From assembly GCF_910592395.1 (NCBI RefSeq), contig NC_088316.1, forward strand, positions 9,178,001-9,242,000: a stretch of DNA of 64,000 nucleotides, given 5' to 3'. Both the position numbers and the translations under genes were made by a program. Origin of the DNA: Lineus longissimus (lineage: Eukaryota; Nemertea; Pilidiophora; Heteronemertea; Lineidae). Each line of letters starts with the position of its first letter. Position 1 is the stretch's first letter. Below are positions 23,545 through 33,649 of this stretch, piece by piece. The notes beneath the pieces are model-generated. The model made no database searches and was not told where the DNA came from. It worked only from the letters and a program-made list of their open reading frames with translations.

Positions 23545-23778
23545 TGATCGGACAATAACACACAAATGAACTGCGCATGTTCCTTTCCTTATTTAATCAC
23601 AACACAAGTTGACGGAGATACAATTCAGGTAGAAAATTCCCGATTTCCTGCTTCTTTCGCTCTCGTAACTTGCTGCTGCTTCCAAGGCAAATTATCCGAC
23701 AGCAAGTTACGCCGCAGATGTAACAAATTTCACCATCCGAAACATCAATATACTGTAAACCCCGTTATGGCACCAACA
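23545..23778 (-). repeat. BEL-1 5' LTR
   Basis: 234 bp, sense strand TGTTGG...GATCA. It contains a hairpin with an 11 bp stem: 23665-23675 pairs with 23700-23710. Confidence 0.95.
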
Positions 23779-25057
23779 AGGTGTCTGGCCTAGCTGCCAA
23801 GTCGGGAGAGGAGCAGGTCAACACGCTGGTGTACTCCATGGGAGATGAGGCAGAGGACATTCTGACCTCGTTGAGACTCACTAATGACGAGAAGAAAGAT
23901 TACAAAGTAATCAAAACCAAATTACAAGGTTATTTTGAACCTAAGAGAAATGTGATCTTTGAACGGGCGAAATTTAACCAACGTTTCCAGCGAGAAGGTG
24001 AAAGTGTCGATACTTTCATAACTGACTTGCATACACTCGCGGAGAAATGTGACTTTGGAACTTTGCACGATGAATTAATTCGCGATCGAATTGTCGTTGG
24101 GTTACGGGACAGTAAACTTTCAGAACGGTTGCAACTTGACGCTGACCTCTCGTTAAAGACGGCCATGGATAAAACTCGCCAGAGTGAATCAATCAAGAAG
24201 CAACAAGGTGTTCTTCGTGCAGCAACTTCTCCGGCTGTTGTGGCAAAAGTTGGGTTCCAAAAAGGAAAAAAGTCAGGCAGTCATAAAGCAAAACAGCAAG
24301 ACAAACCAAGCAGGCCAGCTGAAGGTAAACCTCAGGCCAAGCCTAAAGGAAAGGGTAAATCGTGTCAGAACTGCGGTCTCAACCATGATAACAGGCCGTG
24401 CCCAGCTAAGGACGCGGAATGTCATTTTTGTGCGAAAGTAGGTCACTACAAGAAGTGTTGTAGAACGCGCAAACGGGTCAACGAAATCCAGATTTCGGAA
24501 GATCAGCAAACCGCATTTCTAGGATCGGTAAACGTGGAATCTGAGGACGACGATTTTAACTTATGGTCGAGTCGTGTAAAAATTTCTGGTCATGAGCTTG
24601 ATTTGAAAATCGATACAGGCGCTGAAGTAACATGCCTGCCACTACGCGATTATCGTGAGAGTTTCGGAAAACTTCACAAGTCCAATAAAGTCTTAGTTGG
24701 AGCTGGCAGTAACAAGCTTGATGTTCTTGGAATGTTTCATGCTAAGCTTGCTAAAGGGCAGCACGCCACATTGGCAGAGGTGTATGTTGTGCGCGGCCTA
24801 GCAAAACCGTTGCTAGGAGATAAAGCGATTCGTAAGCTAAATCTTGTGTCAGTAGTCCGCGCCGTTTGTAAAAGTCAACTCACCAAATGGAAAAAACAGT
24901 TCCCAGAACTTTTCGCAAATCTTGGGAAAATGACTGGTGAGTACGAGATCAAGTTGGAAGACAGTGCGAATCCGTACGCAATTTCATCACCACGTAGAGT
25001 TCCCATACCGCTCTATAATAAAGTGAAAGCCGAACTGTTACGTATGGAAAAATTAGG

Positions 25058-27682
25058 GTGATCTCAAGAATAACTGAGCCTACCAATTGGTGCGCGGGAA
25101 TAGTCGTTGTTCCAAAATCCAATGGAACTGTTAGGATCTGTGTGGACCTAACCAAGTTAAATGAGAGTGTAAAACGTGAGAATTTCATTCTGCCATCAGT
25201 TGACTCTACACTAGCGCGGCTCAGTGGAGCCAAAGTTTTCTCTAAGCTAGATGCAAATTCTGGCTTTTGGCAAATTCCTCTTAGCAAGGAGTCGTCCCGT
25301 CTTTGCTGTTTCATAACGCCATTCGGGAGATTTGTTTTCAACCGCCTTCCTTTCGGGATTTCATCAGCTCCTGAAATCTTCCAGCGCAGGATGCAGGAGA
25401 TGTTAGATGGTCTGGAAGGGGTAGTGTGCCACATGGACGATATTCTAGTGTTTGGGGCTGATCAGGCAGAACATGATGAGAGACTCAAAGCTGTTCTTCA
25501 GAGACTTAAAGATGCTGGTGTCACACTTAATGAGGCCAAGTGTGAGTTTTCAGTTGACAGGGTTAAGTATCTTGGGTACTTGATCCCAGCCGAGGGAATA
25601 TTTCCAGATAGTGACAAGATAAACGCTATCCAGAAAATGGCAAAACCGCAAAATGTGTCAGACATTAGGCGTTTCCTTGGCATGGTAAATCAGTTGGGAA
25701 AGTTTATTCCTAATTTAGCGGACAAAACCGAGCCTCTTAGGTCTCTTCTCAGCAAGAAGAATCAATGGTGTTGGGGGTCATCTCAGGACCATGCTTTCCA
25801 GGATTTGAAAGCATGTTTGTCTTCTACAACGGTACTCGGAATGTACGACCCAAGCCGGGACACTGTTGTTTCTGCGGATTCATCCTCTTTCGGGTTAGGT
25901 GCCGTGATAAAACAGAAGCAGGAGGACGATATGTGGAAGCCTATTGCATATGCGTCGCGATCATTATCGGACACTGAGAAAAGGTATGCGCAGGTGGAAA
26001 AGGAAGCATTGGCGTCAGCCTGGGCCTGCGACCGATTCCAAGTGTATCTTCTGGGTAAGCGCTTTACCCTAGAAATGGACCATAAACCGCTTGTTGCGCT
26101 ACTAGGTTCGAAGAGTGTTGATGAACTGCCTGCGAGAGTTCAACGTTTTAAACTGCGTATGATGCGTTTCTCATATGACATCGTACATGTTCCGGGGAAA
26201 GAACTTTATACTGCAGATACGTTGTCCAGGGCACCTATATCTTCGCCATTGTCTACTGTCGAGGAAGGATTTGCGCAGGATGTAAAAGCGTATGTTGACA
26301 TGGTTGTTGAACACTTACCTGCGACGGAGAAAAGGCTCGAGGAAATCCGTCAAAAACAGGAAGAAGACGAAGTTTGCCGTCAGGTTGTCAAGTATTGTCA
26401 AGATGGATGGCCGGACAGACCATTTGTTAAAGGGGCAATACTGCCATATTACCAGGTTGCCGGTGAACTGACTGTTATGGATGGACTATTGATGAAGGGA
26501 ACCAGAATAGTCATTCCTACATGTATGCGCTTAGAACTGTTGGACAAAATCCATGAGGGCCACCAAGGTATCACTAAGTGCAGAAGGCGAGCCCAAGAAT
26601 CAATTTGGTGGCCAGGACTCAGTTCACAAATAGAGTCACTAGTCCAGAACTGTAACATTTGTGCTCGAGAGCGGGTAGTTAGGCATGAACCAAATATTAC
26701 CACCGAATTCCCTAAGAGACCATGGCAGGTTGTTGGCACTGACTTGTTCGAGTTTAAAAAGCGCCATTATCTAGTAGTGGTGGACTATTTTTCTCGCTAT
26801 ATCGAAATTGCTAAGCTGACCGAGCTCTCGTCGGGGGCTACTATCAATCATCTTAAATCGATCTTTGCTAGACATGGTGTGCCAGAACGGGTACGTTCTG
26901 ACAATGGCCCTCAGTATTCAGCGCAGGACTTCGCAGACTTTGCCGATGTGTACACATTTCAACATGTTACAAGTTCCCCGCTTTACCCGCAAGGGAATGC
27001 AGAAGTTGAACGCGCTGTAAAAACTGTTAAAGAACTAGTGAAGAAAGGCAAGGATCCATATTTAGCTTTGTTGACTTACAGAGCTACACCACTGTACCAT
27101 GGGTACAGTCCCGCCGAACTTTTGTTTGGGAGACGTCTTCGTACGAACTTACCGTAACATCCAAATATGCTGGCCCCAGCATGGCCAGATCTAAACAATC
27201 TTGTACAAACAGAACAGGATTATCGCATGAAAATGGCGAAAAACGCAGACAGGCGTCATGGTGTACAGGTGTTGTCAGATCTTTGCGAAGGAGAGAAAGT
27301 TTGGGTGTGCGATAAAAACATTCCCGCCATAATCACGGGAAATGCTGAAACACCGCGGTCGTATACTCTGGAGACTGAAACAGGATCATCTTTGAGACGA
27401 AATCGCAGGAGTCTACGTCGGCTTGCTCCGAGACTGAATCTCCAGGACAATCCAGCTGATGAATCAGTGCAGGAGAACATTTTGCCTCCCCCAGAGAGAC
27501 AGAGCATTGTGTGGCCAAACGCTGGACAATCTTCTGAGAATGGCCAGAATAATGTTCAATCAGATCAAAGTGTCTCTAGCACGACTGTGAATAATTCTCC
27601 AGGACGTTCTGCTAGTTGTTCTGATCAATATGTAACCAGGTCAGGCAGGGTTTCAAAATCTGTCATTAAACTAGATCTTTAG
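25058..27682 (+). pseudogene. Gypsy pol: reverse transcriptase, RNase H, integrase
   Basis: The long frame (25058-27157, 699 codons) starts within RT and includes the catalytic H-M-D-D at residues 115-118 (a variant of YxDD). RNase H follows, with A-D-S-S at 263-266 and E-K-E-A-L near 305. The integrase zinc-binding module has H489, H492, C522 and C525, and the catalytic core has D552 (T-D-L-F), D605 (S-D-N-G-P-Q) and E639/E641 (N-A-E-V-E-R). A TAA at 27155-27157 interrupts, and the same frame continues to 27682 with the integrase tail, ending S-G-R-V-S-K. The missing link to gag is a single-base frameshift. RT and RNase H make cDNA and integrase inserts it. All catalytic residues look intact, so this copy is close to functional. 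Confidence 0.93.
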
Positions 27683-28105
27683 GGTGTGAGAGTGACCGAG
27701 GGTTAATCTGAAATTTCAGTGACATTTCATAGAGAAATCTAAGTAATGATTTTCAAATAGTGCTTTTGTGGTATTCTCTCTATACTTGAGGATGTGATTT
27801 CATATTCGGATTAGTTGGAAGTTATCGAGTTAAAATGTTTATGTTTAGAGTTTCAATATCTTTCACATAAGTAGTGTTTACTCTCCAACGTATTTTGGAC
27901 TTTCGTTTGTCTTAAGTATAGACAGGAGTCAGTAGTAGCCGAGTAGGATTTGAGATATATTTCCACAGCATTTTAGTTTTGACTTAGTTAAGCTAATTTT
28001 CTACGTGTTTGTATGTCTGTACACATAGTTTGCCTAGACCAGACTTTAGGTTGTGATGCATCCTGGGTTATTGGAAATTGGACTTTCAAAGGACTGAAAG
28101 GGGGA
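27683..28105 (+). other. Gypsy 3' untranslated region and polypurine tract
   Basis: Noncoding, AT-rich. It ends with the purine tract GGACTGAAAGGGGGA, directly before the 3' LTR. Confidence 0.8.
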
Positions 28106-28271
28106 TGTAGTGTAATCTGAATAAATGGGTCATAGAGTTTGAGGTGCTGCCACCTCGTGATAGATTAGGGTACTGTTCAAAATGGCTGTCATGTTCTAGA
28201 AATATACTTCAAGTGTTCAGAGTTTAAATCCGTCGTTATCTTCTTTCGGAACGCCCATCGGCAACTGAACA
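28106..28271 (+). repeat. Gypsy 3' LTR
   Basis: Same 166 bp as the 5' LTR with no difference that I can see. Confidence 0.95.
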
Positions 28272-28276
28272 GAGTG

Positions 28277-29337
28277 AAGATAATGAAATTAGTGTATTTG
28301 AGGGCATTAAACATTGGTTGGTTAAAACTCATTTACGGTAGACTGAGAGTCAAAGATTTACCTTGTAAATATTACCGTTATGTAACATAACCACGTGAGT
28401 TGATGTAGGGATTAACGTATGACTAATGTTGTATGACGTTGGTGATTGGGAAAGTCTCTCGGTTATGAGATACATATATGATATTTTGGGTTTGTCACAG
28501 AACCTGAATTTAAATAAAGAGGGGAAGAAGGAAAATTTAGTTGGAGTAGAAGTGGAGTTGAGACGTGAGTTGTAGACCAAGTGATAGGCTGCCTTGAAAA
28601 TGGAGTTGAAGGACGTGATTAATGATGTAGCAATAAAAGCCATATATCGGAAAGGTATCAGCCGATACATCCCACCAAGGTGCCTAGGAGCTAGTGGTCC
28701 TGCATATAACTAGCCGAGGATCAGAGTAGAAGCAACAACCTACCCTCTACCCCGCAGAGACGAATACGCCTAAACCTCACCGCCTTAACACTTTCAGTTA
28801 AACAAGAGTATTTCAAATAAATAGTCAGACAACTAGGGAACGTATGGTTTCAACATCAAAGCCACCGCCCGTTCCAAAAGACGCGCGTTGGGTCAGAGCA
28901 CTCTCGGGTCACGCGTTGACCCAAGCCAATTCCGCACAAATGGAACTTGAGCAATTCTTCGATCAGCTGAACATGTCGATTACAAACACTCCGTTTTAAA
29001 GCAAACGACGGCTTCAAGTCTACAATTTCTATAAAACTATTTAGATATAGTGTCAAAGACAACATTGATATGAAAAGCGATATGTTTCGACTTTTACATT
29101 TCGACAGTTTTGAGAATAAGTGATGGCACTGATTTAAGAATAATTTTCGAAATGCGTTTTTTTACGACACATGATCACATATTTTTGCGGTTGGCCGATC
29201 GGTGATTGCATGCAGCTTAATTGCGGTTTTGTTTGGCAATTAGCGGCCAAGGTCTCACTAGCCAGTGGTGATCAGGTCGGGATTGTACCCTCCCAAAAAA
29301 CTTCAATCTCGAGTGATTACCATGGATACAGATGGGC
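28277..29337. other. No gene; possible older LTR
   Basis: No supported ORF. The Gypsy target site lies just after a purine-rich stretch (AAAGGGGGGAGGAGTGTGA at about 15461-15479). The sequence resuming at 28277 carries AATAAAAG near 28630, so this may be a degraded LTR of an older element. That is weak. Confidence 0.35.
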
Positions 29338-29416
29338 TATGGCTACCCTAAGTGAGATCTCTAATCATCCATTACTTCACGGCATAGAGTATTGGGGGGA
29401 AAACGAGCAGAATGCC
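29338..29416 (-). repeat. Split direct repeat B2
   Basis: 79 bp, TATGGCTACCCTAAG...AATGCC. Matches 29626-29704 with one mismatch. Confidence 0.92.
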
Positions 29417-29568
29417 GAAGAAGCAAATGAATGGAGACAAAACTCTTATCAGTTGGGGTGGGAGGGGGGAAGGGGCGGGTCGAGATAACCACCCGAACGT
29501 AGACAGAACGAAATCTGGGGTGATCCATTTGAAAGGGGTCTGCACAAGAAACTTGCAACTCCGTCTAC

Positions 29569-29625
29569 CGTCTAAGATCGAAATGGCCGAGAGAAATGTA
29601 TTCTCGCGAGATCTCGCTTAGGGTG
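29569..29625 (-). repeat. Split direct repeat A2
   Basis: 57 bp, CGTCTAAGATCG...TTAGGGTG. Identical to 36411-36467. Confidence 0.92.
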
Positions 29626-29704
29626 TATGGCTACCCTAAGTGAGATCTCTAATCATCCATTACTTCACGGCATAGAGTATTGAGGGGAAAACGAGCAGAA
29701 TGCC
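29626..29704 (-). repeat. Split direct repeat B1
   Basis: Copy of B2, placed directly against A2. Confidence 0.92.
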
Positions 29705-30074
29705 AAACCCATACATGTATAGGGCGTCAAATCGACGCCTAACCGACTGTTTTGCGGTATTTTAGAAATCCGAACATTCCCAAACCTCACCCATAACTAA
29801 AATACCGCGAAACCTGAAAAACGAACCTGGTTTAGAATTAGGGCCCAGTCCCAAAGAAAAACGTCCTTGACTGAACACTTAGGGGGAATTCCCTGATAAG
29901 ATTTACAGTTTTCTGAGCCCAAATTCTAAATCTTTGCCTTATGGAACAAACAAACAAATTAATTTCTTTATACTTTATTATCTATCTATCATCTTAGAAT
30001 ACAATTCCGTTGTTCAGCCTATTTGTTCATTCACTCTATCAAACATGCTTGTAGGCCTATAAATACGTGTCACG

Positions 30075-31313
30075 TTAAACAAACGCTTTCCCCAAACCAG
30101 ACTCATCATGCTTTAAAAATGTCTTCTCTATTTGTGAGGAGCTTTCCACTGAACGGGCAAGATTTCCTGCTACTATTGAGGCATCTCGAAGTTTTTCAAC
30201 TCTAGTGTAATAGACGGCGGATTCTTGCGTGTGCCAACCAACATGGTCCATTAACTGTGACTCTGACTGAGCGGAACCCGACATCCCAAGCTGGATAGAG
30301 CACCCGGCTCGAAAACTATGGGGTGTCTCGCCCTCGTAAATGCCCAAAGCCACCAAATATTCTCTCAAGCGGGCGTACATAGTTTCGTATGTTACATTCT
30401 GATCTAGAACCTTCCCGGACCCATCCACAATTCTAAAAAGATAACCATTACGCAGATCTACATCCCTCGCCCTGCACCATGCAAAGTAGCGCTCTATGCC
30501 TGCGATTGGACACACAGATAGGTCGTTACATCTCTTTATAACAAATCTATTAGCTTTCCCTTTCCCTCCGCGAATTGTTTTAGTGACAGTATGGCAAAAA
30601 ATAAAGCCGGAATTGTCTTCCAGCTTCTTGATTTCTTGGGTTGGCATTGTAGACAAGTCTGTGGCCCTGTCGCCCGCAAAACACTGCAACTTGAAAAAGG
30701 CTTGATCTCTTATTAGAACGAAGCCTTGCCTAAGGGCAAGATTCGGTTTTTCAAGTTCTCTATCTATGTATCGACATACCCTAGACACTTTCCCAAGAAA
30801 AATAGGCTTGGCCTGGGTTGGTAAAATGTTGGCTCTTGCTTGCTCTAAAGCAATCTGTTTACAATAAGTCTTGATCTGCGGGGCGCACGCGGGGTTTCCA
30901 GAATGTGTTTTCTCGTCCCAAACCCTTGGTCTCCCACACGATTCAAAAATATCTACTAACTTTTGAACTACATTATTCACCGTACCAGAAGCCAATCTTG
31001 TTGGACAGGTACAATCGCGCCTTTGTTTGTCACCCAAATTTGGACATTGAATGGTGTGAACCTTAGTTTTCCCATGGACGTCTTTCCAAATCAAAAATTT
31101 CAAAACATCGTTTGGGCCACATGATGCAACAGACGGACCAGATGGCATTTCTTTCAAGAAATCGTCCAAACTACCTCTAAGGCTACACCGTCTCCTGTGC
31201 TGAGTGCCTCTATTCCATGTGTTCTCAAGATAAGCTAACCGATTATCAATTGCTAAGAAGTCTATCCGGAGACCCTGCGAGCGCCCGTCTAACTGGAACA
31301 GAGATACAAACAT
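30075..31313 (-). CDS. DIRS-type tyrosine recombinase (412 aa)
   Basis: Tyrosine recombinases cut and join DNA through a Tyr nucleophile; in DIRS-order elements this enzyme replaces integrase. The catalytic set is visible: Arg216 in G-D-R-A-T-D-L, His332 and Arg335 in H-S-F-R-A-G-C, His357 in D-H-V-G-W-H and Tyr368/369 in A-V-Y-Y-T-R. The N-terminal part has Cys pairs (C-T-C around 101-103). The ORF is intact. The ATG follows the RT-RNase H stop after a single extra codon (TAA TGA ATG) in the same frame, which suggests reinitiation or separate translation. The frame ends in the region before repeat B1. Confidence 0.93.
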   Translation of the reverse strand: MFVSLFQLDGRSQGLRIDFLAIDNRLAYLENTWNRGTQHRRRCSLRGSLDDFLKEMPSGPSVASCGPNDVLKFLIWKDVHGKTKVHTIQCPNLGDKQRRDCTCPTRLASGTVNNVVQKLVDIFESCGRPRVWDEKTHSGNPACAPQIKTYCKQIALEQARANILPTQAKPIFLGKVSRVCRYIDRELEKPNLALRQGFVLIRDQAFFKLQCFAGDRATDLSTMPTQEIKKLEDNSGFIFCHTVTKTIRGGKGKANRFVIKRCNDLSVCPIAGIERYFAWCRARDVDLRNGYLFRIVDGSGKVLDQNVTYETMYARLREYLVALGIYEGETPHSFRAGCSIQLGMSGSAQSESQLMDHVGWHTQESAVYYTRVEKLRDASIVAGNLARSVESSSQIEKTFLKHDESGLGKAFV

Positions 31314-31316
31314 TCA

Positions 31317-33581
31317 TTACTCAAAACGCAACCTATGTACTACAAGAGGCCAAGGTAAACCGTCGGTATCTGATATAAAACCCTTTTTGCTTGGCACATA
31401 TATCACCCCTTTCTCACCCTTTCCACCTAGAAGGAATGATTGTGTTGAATACATTTTAACCAACGGGTCCCATACTGGTTGTAAGGAGCGCTCTGGAACA
31501 ACCAACGTACAGCACTTCACCCTTTCTTCCAGGAGAAAATTCAGCAACACCGAGATCATGGGAAAAGGTGGAAATACATAGGGGTTCTTTTCAAGCCCAA
31601 TCTTCTGAGCAAACACGTTAACACCGGAAGAACCGGGACTGGGTGTTGGAGTGAAATGGCGCAAAGGGTTAGCGTCCTTGTCTTTCATCGTGTTACTGTC
31701 CAGAGACATGAGGTCCACTGAATGTGGTCCGAAAGCAGCTTCCACCTTTTCCCATGACTGTTGTGACAACATCACATCGGACATATTCAGAGAGCGCGAA
31801 GGAGCATCGGTCGGATTCTTGCTAGAAGGAATGTAAGACACGTTTAAGTCAATATTAGATGACAAGACGAAGTTAAAAATGCATTTAAGGATATCGTTCA
31901 AATTCCTGTCTTTACTGCCCTGGCTGTGCCATGTGTCAACAAGCACCTTGCTGTCAGTCAAAACATCTACCCTGTGGTCAGATACATGTGACTGTAGGGA
32001 CAACAAAGCTTGGTATAATGTGTCTGCTTCTTTTAAGTGAATCGGACGATCATCCCCCGCGCTCCAAAAATCAGAAAACTGGAGATCTTTGGAGTCACCT
32101 GACAGAATAGACACTCCGTACTTGTAAGGAGAGGCATCAGTAGCAAGAAGTAATTGCACATGACGCTCCACTCTCCATTGCATGCAACCGGTCCAGTTAT
32201 CTACAAATCTCCAATGTTCTATTTCTGCAACTAACTTCGGGTACAAACGAACGTCATTGTTAGTTCGCAGACAAAAAGAAATTGCCTTATTCACCTCTCT
32301 TGTATAGAGCCTTGCTCCCGGCACAACCAACATCATAGAAATGCATTTACCCAAAAACTTTTGGAGAGTCCTAACATCTACATCCTGACAAGAAAGAATA
32401 TATTCTCGCAATTTAATAAATTTTTCCTTTTTGTCTTCCGGCAAGATGTACGCCTGTTTTTCGGAGTCGACAATGAACCCTGAATGTCTTAAAGACACCA
32501 ATCCTTCAAGGAAACTCTTGCATAGAGCAATGAAATATGCTAGTCTGGTAAACAATTGAACCAAGGCATACCTTACTACATCAATGTGCAACACTACTTC
32601 CCCAGTACCCTTATTTATGCTCTCAATGCCCAGCCTATCATCAATGTACAGTGTATTAATGATACCAAATTTTCTCAAGTACTGAGAAGGGACGGAGCCA
32701 ACTGATTGGTACACAAAAGCTGACGCCTTCCAACCAAAAGGGAGGGTGTTGTAAGTGAATACGTACCCCCCAAACTGTACCCCGAAATACGTCCTAGAAT
32801 TAGGGGACAGTTTGATGTGGCTATACCCCGACTTTTCGTCGCATGAAACCATTTTGGCTCCTTTGCCCACCAACCTGTGTACCTCGCGAAGAGTATCTAA
32901 TTTGAATGGCAGGTCTTTAATCCAAAGGTTTAAAAAACGTTCATCGTGACATAAGCGGGGCTTAGAGGGCTCCACGGTAAGAGGTAACACAAGATGTGGA
33001 AGCTCGCACTCCCCCAGTTTTCCTAACAGTGATAGAGTGCCATCTTCAACTTTCTTTTTAAGTTCCGTGGTAATGAAAGGAATAAAATTTTTACAACTTG
33101 GGGAATTTTTAAGAAACATTCTTGGAGGTAAAGGAGAATCATATCGCTTCCCTTTAAAAACCCCTGTAAAAGGAGTGAAAAATTCTTCAATGCCGACACC
33201 CCGATGGAGCCACCGTCTTCCGTTTTCACAAGGAGACCCAGCTTCTGACAAAAAATCCAACATTTTATCTCACTCTGGTAAACTATTGTGGAGTTCTCCC
33301 GCAACAAAACTGTCTGGGTTGCGGACATATAAGCTTTCAAAATCACAAACATACGGAGGCCAATTTGCCAGAATATTTTCAAAAGGTACGGTATGGGTTG
33401 GAGTTCGGAGGCTCTTTCCACATGGATCCGAAAACTTCAACCAGGTTGTCGATTGTGCAGAGACCAACTTGTCCTTACTAAACTTCAAATCACAGTCCCG
33501 CTCCCAACTTGGGATTTCAGGGTCACAATCAACCTGAAACATACAAACAACATACCTGTGGAAAGAGCCTCCGATCCCCAA
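31317..33581 (-). CDS. DIRS reverse transcriptase and RNase H
   Basis: The ORF from the Met at 33263 has 648 codons. RT motifs are C-D-E-K-S-G-Y-S at 141-148, L-P-F-G-W at 174-178 and the catalytic Y-I-D-D at 206-209. RNase H follows, with A-T-D-A-S near residue 370 and further T-D-S-K. The same frame extends upstream to a Met at 33581 (about 103 more codons, rich in Trp and Pro, as in DIRS pol N-termini) but is cut by a TGA at 33270-33272. So the natural protein probably starts near 33581 and this copy has a nonsense change. Pol is in a different frame from gag, which ends at 33650. Confidence 0.9.
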
Positions 33582-33649
33582 CCCACGTGAGAAAAAGGAA
33601 TCCCACTAGGGAATTAGTCTCCCCGGGTTGAGAACCGAAAGCCTAGATG

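Larger units (their letters stand above)
16047..23783 (-). mobile_element. BEL/Pao LTR retrotransposon nested in Gypsy gag
   Basis: The element is 16052-23778 and is read on the minus strand. LTRs of 233 and 234 bp differ by one indel and one substitution. The 5 bp TSD AGGTG lies at 16047-16051 and 23779-23783. Domain order on the minus strand is gag, zinc knuckles, aspartic protease, RT, RNase H, integrase, C-terminal domain, which is the BEL/Pao order. The coding part is broken by two in-frame stops, at least three frameshifts and an internal deletion in the RT-to-RNase H connection. Confidence 0.96.
15953..25061 (+). pseudogene. Gypsy gag and protease, split by BEL insertion
   Basis: The first part is 15953-16051 and the second part 23781-25061, in the same frame across the insertion and TSD. 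The ATG at 15953 is followed after 22 codons by a TGA (16019-16021) at a position that looks like a former Trp codon. The second part has a capsid-like helical region, two zinc knuckles at about 24364-24465 (C-x2-C...C and C-x2-C-x4-H-x4-C), and a retropepsin motif I-D-T-G-A-E at about 24610-24630. The reading frame then runs to a stop at 25059-25061, where a one-base loss in a short G run separates it from the RT frame. Gag forms the particle and the protease processes the polyprotein in autonomous Gypsy elements. Confidence 0.9.
15495..28276 (+). mobile_element. Gypsy (Ty3-like) LTR retrotransposon, interrupted by a BEL element
   Basis: The element itself is 15500-28271. Its 166 bp LTRs are identical by eye and are bounded by a 5 bp TSD, GAGTG, at 15495-15499 and 28272-28276. 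It has an 18 nt primer-binding site directly after the 5' LTR, gag, pol (protease, RT, RNase H, integrase) and a purine tract before the 3' LTR. A 7.7 kb BEL/Pao element sits in gag on the opposite strand. Without that insert the Gypsy copy would be about 5.0 kb. Defects are one stop early in gag, one frameshift at the gag/RT border and one stop near the end of the integrase region. Confidence 0.96.

Noticed and set aside
25059-25061. Programmed frameshift between Gypsy gag-protease and RT
   Set aside because: The break lies inside the polyprotein next to the RT start and is explained by loss of one base in a short G run. No slippery site or downstream structure was seen.
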